A DNA stretch of 64,000 nucleotides from Dichomitus squalens LYAD-421 SS1 (taxonomy: Eukaryota; Basidiomycota; Agaricomycetes; Polyporales; Polyporaceae): the NCBI RefSeq assembly GCF_000275845.1, contig NW_006766889.1, positions 544,775 through 608,774 of the forward strand, in the 5' to 3' direction. Positions 58,477-64,000 of this stretch are shown here, piece after piece (positions within the stretch are counted from its first letter, which is position 1; the number at the start of each line of letters is the position of its first letter). The notes beneath the pieces were generated by a model. That model was not told where the DNA came from. It searched no databases and saw nothing but the letters and a program-made list of their open reading frames with translations. The position numbers and the translations under genes are program-made.

Positions 58477-61400
58477 ATGCACCGAGCATTGGGCTCGCCC
58501 TCCGTCGACAGCGACGCCGCTCGCAGCAGCGATGAACGGCCAAGGAAGAGACAGAGAACGGCAGGTGCGCTCGCCCAGTCTCATCGCTTCGGCGTATCCT
58601 AACCAGTCTTTGCTCAGCCTACAGGCCTACCATCCAGCAGATCGCACTCGAGGAGATCGACCTCGAGATATCCATCCGTCAACGCATTGCCGAAGCCATC
58701 CACTCCCGCCTCACATGGGCGACGCTGCTACGACAGTCCCTGCAGCACACTAGTCTCGGCCAAGGGTCGGAAGACTTCCGCGTGGCCTCTCTTGATGCCC
58801 TCGGTGCAATCGAAGCTCCTTGTGATCCTATCTTCAGCCGCGAGAACAGGCTAGCCCTCCCACTCCCGCCTCCCAATACTCCTCCCCCGCCCGCTGCTCC
58901 GCCCGAGCCTCCCCAGAATCTCACTCGCTCCACACGTACCCGCGGAGTCTCCCGCGTCCCTCCCCCACCGCCCAAACGCCTTCTCTTCCTCCGCAACTCC
59001 ACCACATCCCCTCCAGAAATCGCCAAGCTCGCCTGCCCCCAATGCGCCCGCTTCGACTTCTCCACCCTCCAGGGCCTGCTCAACCATTGCCGGCTCCGCC
59101 ACCAGCTCGAGTACGGCAGCCACGACGAGTGCGTCCAGCGCTGCGCCGTCCTCGTTCCGGAGGAGGAGCGCGAATGGGTCGTACAAAACGGCATCGAGGT
59201 CGCGGGCATCTCCCTCCCCAGTCTTCGCAGGCTGTTTGAGATCGCGGTGGGTGCGGGCGACAGCGCTAGGCTCCCCCCTCTCCCAGGGTCAAGCAAGTCC
59301 GCGGCGCCTGCCCAGCCTCCAGCCCAGTCAGACGTCAACGACGAGCCTGGTGCGCCGTCCGCCCCCGACGTGCGCGACGACGCCGCAGCGCTTTCGACGA
59401 CCGTCACGCGGACATTGGGCTACCATGCTGACACGCCTGCTCTGGCGCACTTTTTGGGACGTGCGCCGAAGAAACGACAGATCCACGTACGGGCGAAAGA
59501 GGACGATCCGGTGGACATCGAGGATGTGTCTGCTGGTTCTGGGTTGCAGCCCAGGCGCAGGTGGCGCAAGCGGTACGTCCACCGCAACGTCGCTCGCAGA
59601 GAGCTAGACGAGGTCGTCCCCCTGTCGGAGCTGCAGACAAATGCGATCGACGAGAGTGTGCACGGGCATGAGGCGCAGGGTCCGCAGGCCGAAGGGCACC
59701 CGTCGAGTCTCCACACGCTCGCGGGCACGCGTTTCCATATTGCTGCCCGCGTGCAGGTAGCAGACCACAGTCTCTACATCCCTCCCGGTAAGCCCCCCCC
59801 CTTGCATCGCACGTCTCGCCTTCACGTGCGTACGGACGTCCCCTCACCCTTTCTTCCCGCCTTCGTAGCTAGGCGGCCCCCCGACCATCCCGACCACACC
59901 CACCGCTGGCGTCTCACCGTCACCGCCCCATCATACGTGAGCCCCTTCATTCTACTCCGCCACTCCCCCGTTCCTCCGCTGACATACGTCCTCGCACGCC
60001 CGACCCCTCTATGCGCCGACGAGCAGTCCCTTCCTATCTCCGCCGTCCTCAGCACGCTCACCGTCACATCCGCGACGGACCCCCCGCCCCCGCCCCTCGC
60101 GCGGCCCGTCACGCTCTCCGCGCCGCCGTTCGTCGTGACGGGCACGGCGGACCGGCCGTTCCTCGCCCGCCTCGCGTTCGCGTGGGCGGGCACGATGAAC
60201 CCCGTGACGGAGGTCGAGCATTGGGTCGAGGTGCGTCGTGTTTTCGGCCTCGCTGCGTCTGCGTCTGTGTGCGCACTATGTATGCGCGCGTTCGGACGGC
60301 TGGCTGATTGGAGGTTTCGATTCTCGTTTCTGGAAACAGCTCGACCCGATGCAATACGCGACGCCGCAGCTCGGGGAGGAGCAGGTGTTCGATGTCGAGC
60401 TAGATCGGCGCACGGAGCTGCCGCCTGTCCGCGAGGACGCGGGGGAGGCGGAGTGGGACATATGGGACGCGCGATCGCCTGTGCCCCAGGGAGCCGATGA
60501 CAGGCAGGAGCAGGAGCAAGAGGAGGAACCGGCACCGGGTGAGCGGACTTTTTTCGAGTGGCTGCTCGTAGATGGCGTCCTGACGTGATTCGTCACCTAG
60601 AATGGGTTGCGAAACTGAAGTCCCTCCTGCCGAGATTCCCTATGACGATGCGAGGTATGTGCCACAACATGCCATATATGTTCACAGTCCCCGCCTTAGG
60701 ATATGCGTCTTGTGGCGGTCATGCACACCACCAACAAACTTCGTCAACTCTGTCAATTGTGCATGCATTTATCTAACTATGCTGTTCCGGAATGCCACAG
60801 ATACCAAGGGCCGAAGCTTCACAGGCGGCGACAAGCTACCATACACGCTCGTCTCCACCCCGGCCCAGTTCCTCAGCCTCCATTATGGCAGGCGGAAGGC
60901 AATTGAGGTCAGTCGCTGCTTCCACGATCTCATCGTTAGTCTGCATGTGATAGCTATGCTCACTGACAATTCCTGCTCGCGGACGCCAGATGGGCCGAGC
61001 TCGAGCGTTGCGCGAAGCGTACATCCAGCTCGTTTCCCAGAAGCCATCGTCATCTGAAGCGCAGCCCGGCACAGACGCCGCCGAGCCACCACCCAACTCC
61101 AGCTCTGCCTCCGCTTTCCCGCTTCAGCAGCTATCGACCGTCGACGTGTTCCGCTGGCTCGAAGACGAGGGCCTATTACCCCGCAACAGCAGCAAAGCAG
61201 CGGGCCCCCTCGTCGACTTCCACACGAGGAGCCGGTCGTCGCGAAGGACGCGGGACGAGGCTGAGCCGCCGCCAACGCTGTCGCCCGCGTACTGTCGCGC
61301 GTGCGGGCTCGAGCGCGCGCAGCACCCCACCGCTGCCGACTTCGCGCCAGGCACTGTAGTGGACGGACCTGGTGCTTCCCCGCTTCCGATCGCGACGGCG

Positions 61401-62606
61401 CGCGGTGCCGCGACGCATGGCCTCGCGGTGTGCACGACGTTTCAGGAGAGGACGAGACCGCTTGTGGTCGACGTGGCCACCCTTCTCGGACGGCGCTTAG
61501 GGGAAGGGGAGGATATGGGAGAGACGCCATATGGCTTGCATCCCACGATTTTCACGCCGCGCGCGATCAAGAAGGAAGAGGAAGAAGAGGAAGAGGCACA
61601 GGGAGGACGTTCATCCTCGCGCTCAGCTGTCCATCTCTTCCCAGCGTCGGGTCCGCGGGCGGCGACAGCAACGGAGATGAATGCGGCGCTAGTGGAGGTG
61701 GCGGACCCGCGGCTTGTCGTTGCGATCCGCGGTATGACGGGCCTGCCGTTTGCGCGCAATATCCCAGCCCAACGACTGCCGCGACCCGAAACCCGCCGCA
61801 AGACGCAAGACGAGCACCATGAAGACGACGACGACGAAAGCGAGCTGTCGTCATCTGCCTCTTTATTAGGCCCGATCCATTTAGCGTCATTGAACAGGCT
61901 CGGGGTAACGGATGAGCCACGGGAGGCCCTGAACGCGCGCCTCGCGCCATCCGCCCTGCTCGCCGTCGCGCTGCGCTCGCTCGTGAGTCAGCTGGTGCAA
62001 CGGGGCGTGGATGCGTTCCGTCGCGACGAGGCTGCCCTTCGCGACCAAGGCGTCGGATTCGCAGCGCGTCACGAACGCATGCGTCGCAACGCCACAGAGG
62101 CTGGCAATAGTATCAGTCGCGTGCTCACGCCTGCCCATGTCCTTGGCGGAGTTGCGCGTCATGCGCGGACCGGGGTGGCTGATAGCGCACTGTTCCTCGT
62201 CTGCGCTACGTTGGGCGATGCACGCCCGAAATCTTCTTCAACGCGCCTTGAGGCCACCGGCACAGACGTTGGGGGCGTTCGCCGTTGTATAGTCGGAGCG
62301 CAAGACGCGGATGGGGACGCACCCACCAGTGCAGACATACTTGGATTCCCGCTAGCGTCGGCGGTCGTCAGGGCAGAAGAGGCTCGGGTTCATTATAGAC
62401 GTGATGATGGAAGCCCGGTCGCCCTGCTGCGAGCGCAGGAGGTGGACAGAAGGGACCGGGCGAACGGAGGCGCAGATATTCTGGACGCGGGGGAGAAGGA
62501 TTGTTGCACGATGGGGGTGCTCTCGGGGGAAGATTTGCCGGAGGACGGTATGAGAGGCGCCGAGGCTGGGAGTGTCATCGTGAAGGCGGAAATAGTCGAG
62601 GAGTGA
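58477..62606 (+). CDS. YEATS-domain chromatin protein with zinc finger and long C-terminal region
   Basis: Seven exons: 58477-58564, 58618-59787, 59869-60230, 60340-60538, 60601-60654, 60801-60907, 60990-62606; 1198 aa. After a basic N terminus (RPRKRQRT) and a helix (IALEEIDLEISIRQRI), a Cys2-His-type finger reads CPQC with NHCRLRH (about residues 169-191), followed by EYGSHDECVQRC. The YEATS domain begins TRFHIAARVQVADHSLYIPP (about residue 400) and continues THRWRLTVTAPSY, F.VTGTADRPFLARLAF and EVEHWVE; such domains bind acylated histone lysines. A short helical block follows (EWVAKLKSLLPRFP, then YTLVSTPAQF and GRRKAIEMGRARALREAY), resembling the histone-fold tail of YEATS2-like proteins. 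The last 500 residues include a CRACG finger-like motif and a helix-rich region LLAVALRSLVSQLVQRG. The start at 58,477 was chosen because it keeps the frame through the 53-nt intron 1 (acceptor GCTCAG). Confidence 0.85.
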
Positions 62607-63451
62607 TTTGTGTATCGCATCCGGACCGCAAACGCCATCGTCAGTCGGACCCGGTGCTCGAGGATCTGTCCGAAACTGCCTGGAGCTTCTCCAATTTGCC
62701 CAGGTAAGTGAGTAGCTTTGTCCGTCGTTTTCATATGCCAGCCCAGCCGGACTAAGACGGAAAATTGCAGGTCAGTTGACGAGCTGCATGCTCATGCGGG
62801 GTTCTGCCGTTGTATGTGGGGAGCCGGCCAGGGCGTGCCATTCAGCGTGCATCGCTTACGTTGAATTCATAGCGCAGATCTCTTATCTGACCTGTGAGAC
62901 CACGCGAAGCGGTCCCGGATTAGGTGATCAGGACGGGTGAGCTATCTTCCGCTGAATTTACCCCGCGCGCGACTGCGCGTGCTCACAAAACCACACGGTC
63001 CTCAGCGCAGCCCGATGAATCGTGAGGGCATTGGTTCTGGAAGAGGTCGCGCTGCGATGGCAGCTGGAAAATCGTTCCGGGTTCTTTGTTGAGTGGGAAC
63101 AAGCCCAGCCGGCTCATCCCCGAGCATATGCATGGCCAGACGCTCCTTCTCCATCTGGGCCTCATCTTCCATCCGTCGCCCCGTTCCTGGTCGTAAGTTT
63201 GATACCTTCTCCCCCCGGCGCAGAGGTTGCATACGTCGGTCTCTATCGGGCGCGGACCTACCATTCGCCCCGGATACCTAGCTTGGAGGAAGCACCCCAC
63301 ATTCTTTCTTATTTATCTCCTCTCGTTTGTGTCGTTCCCCTTTTCTCTCTGTCCTCGCTCTCTAGGCCCCTCCTCCGAGGCCCTCCCGTAACCCGTTTCT
63401 GCACCGGTGACTGGCTCCTGGATACGTGTCTGTCGATTCCGTACGCTCAAT
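62607..63451. other. Intergenic, leader of the final gene
   Basis: About 845 bp. The last 150 bp (63,300-63,400) are C/T-rich (CTCTCGTTTGTGTCG..., TTTCTCTCTGTCC), the usual pyrimidine-rich leader of a strongly expressed fungal gene. Nothing else recognised. Confidence 0.5.
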
Positions 63452-63966
63452 ATGGCGGTGAACTTCAACAAAGACAACACATTCGGTGCGGCCTTCGCCG
63501 GGTTCGCAGCATCCAGCTTGTACGTATCCCATCGCAGTTGTCGTCGAGATCCCCTCCAACTTCCCTGCCATGTCAAACGACGCGCCTAAGCCGAGCCGCA
63601 ATCCTTCTCCACAACCCGTACCCGTGTGCCGCACATCGTGGAGTGATGATGCTTACTCCTTCTCCCCTGTCGATACAGGTGCTTAGGTGTCCTGTGTATG
63701 CAGTCGTACTCTTACTTCAAGCGGTACCCATTGGACAAGACGTTTTACAAGCTCTTGGTGCGTTCTTGTTGTGTATATGCGGTCGAAGCTTCCGCACTTG
63801 GATACTGATTGGACGCTCCATGGTTGTTACAGGTGGCCGGAGTTCTGTGAGAATGAGTGTTCCATGGCGCGAAGTGCGAGGTGCTGACAGCGGTCGATGT
63901 GCATAGGTTGCTGGAGCTCGCGGATCAAGCACTCATCTCCCACGCAGTGTACACTTACACAGTCAG
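63452..63966 (+). CDS. Multi-span membrane protein, DUF6534-like (5' part only)
   Basis: Exons 63452-63519, 63679-63757, 63833-63846 and 63907-63966 are readable; the gene continues beyond the window. The N terminus reads NTFGAAFAGFAASSL, then CLGVLCMQSYSYFKRYPLDK and FYKLLVAGVL, LLELADQALISHAVYTYTV. A short first helix followed by QSYSYFKRYPxD and a second helix with a HAVYTYTV end is the standard opening of the large Agaricomycete seven-helix family known as DUF6534. No function is known for the family. Exon 3 is just 14 nt, and intron 1 is 159 nt, long for this window. The acceptor of intron 1 was fixed by frame (CGATACAG). Confidence 0.8.
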
Positions 63967-64000
63967 GTATGTCTCGATCCTCTCACTCGATTGATCCCAG

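Noticed and set aside
60238..60588. Separate small gene ending at 60,588, with another gene starting near 60,600
   Set aside because: Splicing at 60,538/60,601 and 60,654/60,801 keeps the frame and joins conserved blocks into one long YEATS protein; the standalone ORF begins inside an intron.
1..64000. CRISPR array, prokaryotic operons, prophage or intact transposon
   Set aside because: No regularly spaced repeats, no Shine-Dalgarno-led gene strings, and every recognised gene is spliced or eukaryotic in type; no complete transposase or reverse transcriptase frame was found.

Overview
The window is nuclear DNA of a filamentous basidiomycete, most likely a wood-decay Agaricomycete of polypore type. 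This is inferred from many short GT-AG introns (about 47-60 nt) with frame-perfect joins, GC-rich DNA without AT-rich blocks, and families typical of that group: an FuA-class glutathione transferase, an AusD-like methyltransferase, a multi-exon membrane protein of the DUF6534 type, an F-box protein and a decayed P450. All exon coordinates were built by hand from splice signals, frame continuity and family motifs; no alignment was run.

Layout. 1-10,175 is gene-poor. An ECL1-type zinc-binding protein gene with a TATA box lies at 10,233-12,039, followed by a 1.1 kb pyrimidine-rich tract and another gene-poor block to 23.27 kb that holds two striking inverted-repeat structures. From 23.3 kb the window is gene-dense: a mitochondrial carrier (-) with micro-exons, a P450 relic (+), an isoprenylcysteine methyltransferase (+), a large Rrn5/UAF-like SANT protein (-), a hypothetical protein (+), splicing factor Prp6 (+), a GPI-type aspartic protease (+), an F-box protein (+), a glutathione transferase (-) with a degenerate tandem copy, sterol C-14 reductase Erg24 (-), a coiled-coil hypothetical (+), an AusD-like methyltransferase (-), flap endonuclease FEN1/Rad27 (+) with a GC-AG intron, Nop12 (-), a large YEATS-domain protein (+) sharing a 173 bp divergent promoter with Nop12, and the 5' end of a multi-span membrane protein that runs off the window.

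The genes are mostly unrelated housekeeping functions: Pol I transcription and 60S biogenesis (Rrn5-like, Nop12), splicing (Prp6), replication and repair (FEN1), chromatin (YEATS), sterol synthesis (Erg24) and prenyl-protein processing (ICMT). A detoxification flavour comes from the GST, its decayed copy and the P450 relic. I found no new multi-gene system, no CRISPR array, no intact transposon and no convincing tRNA. The most unusual items are the micro-exon carrier gene, the hairpin cluster at 22.6 kb, the perfect inverted repeat at 20.4 kb, the strand-composition switch at 10.18 kb, the GC-AG intron in FEN1, the GST gene and relic pair, and the architecture of the YEATS protein.
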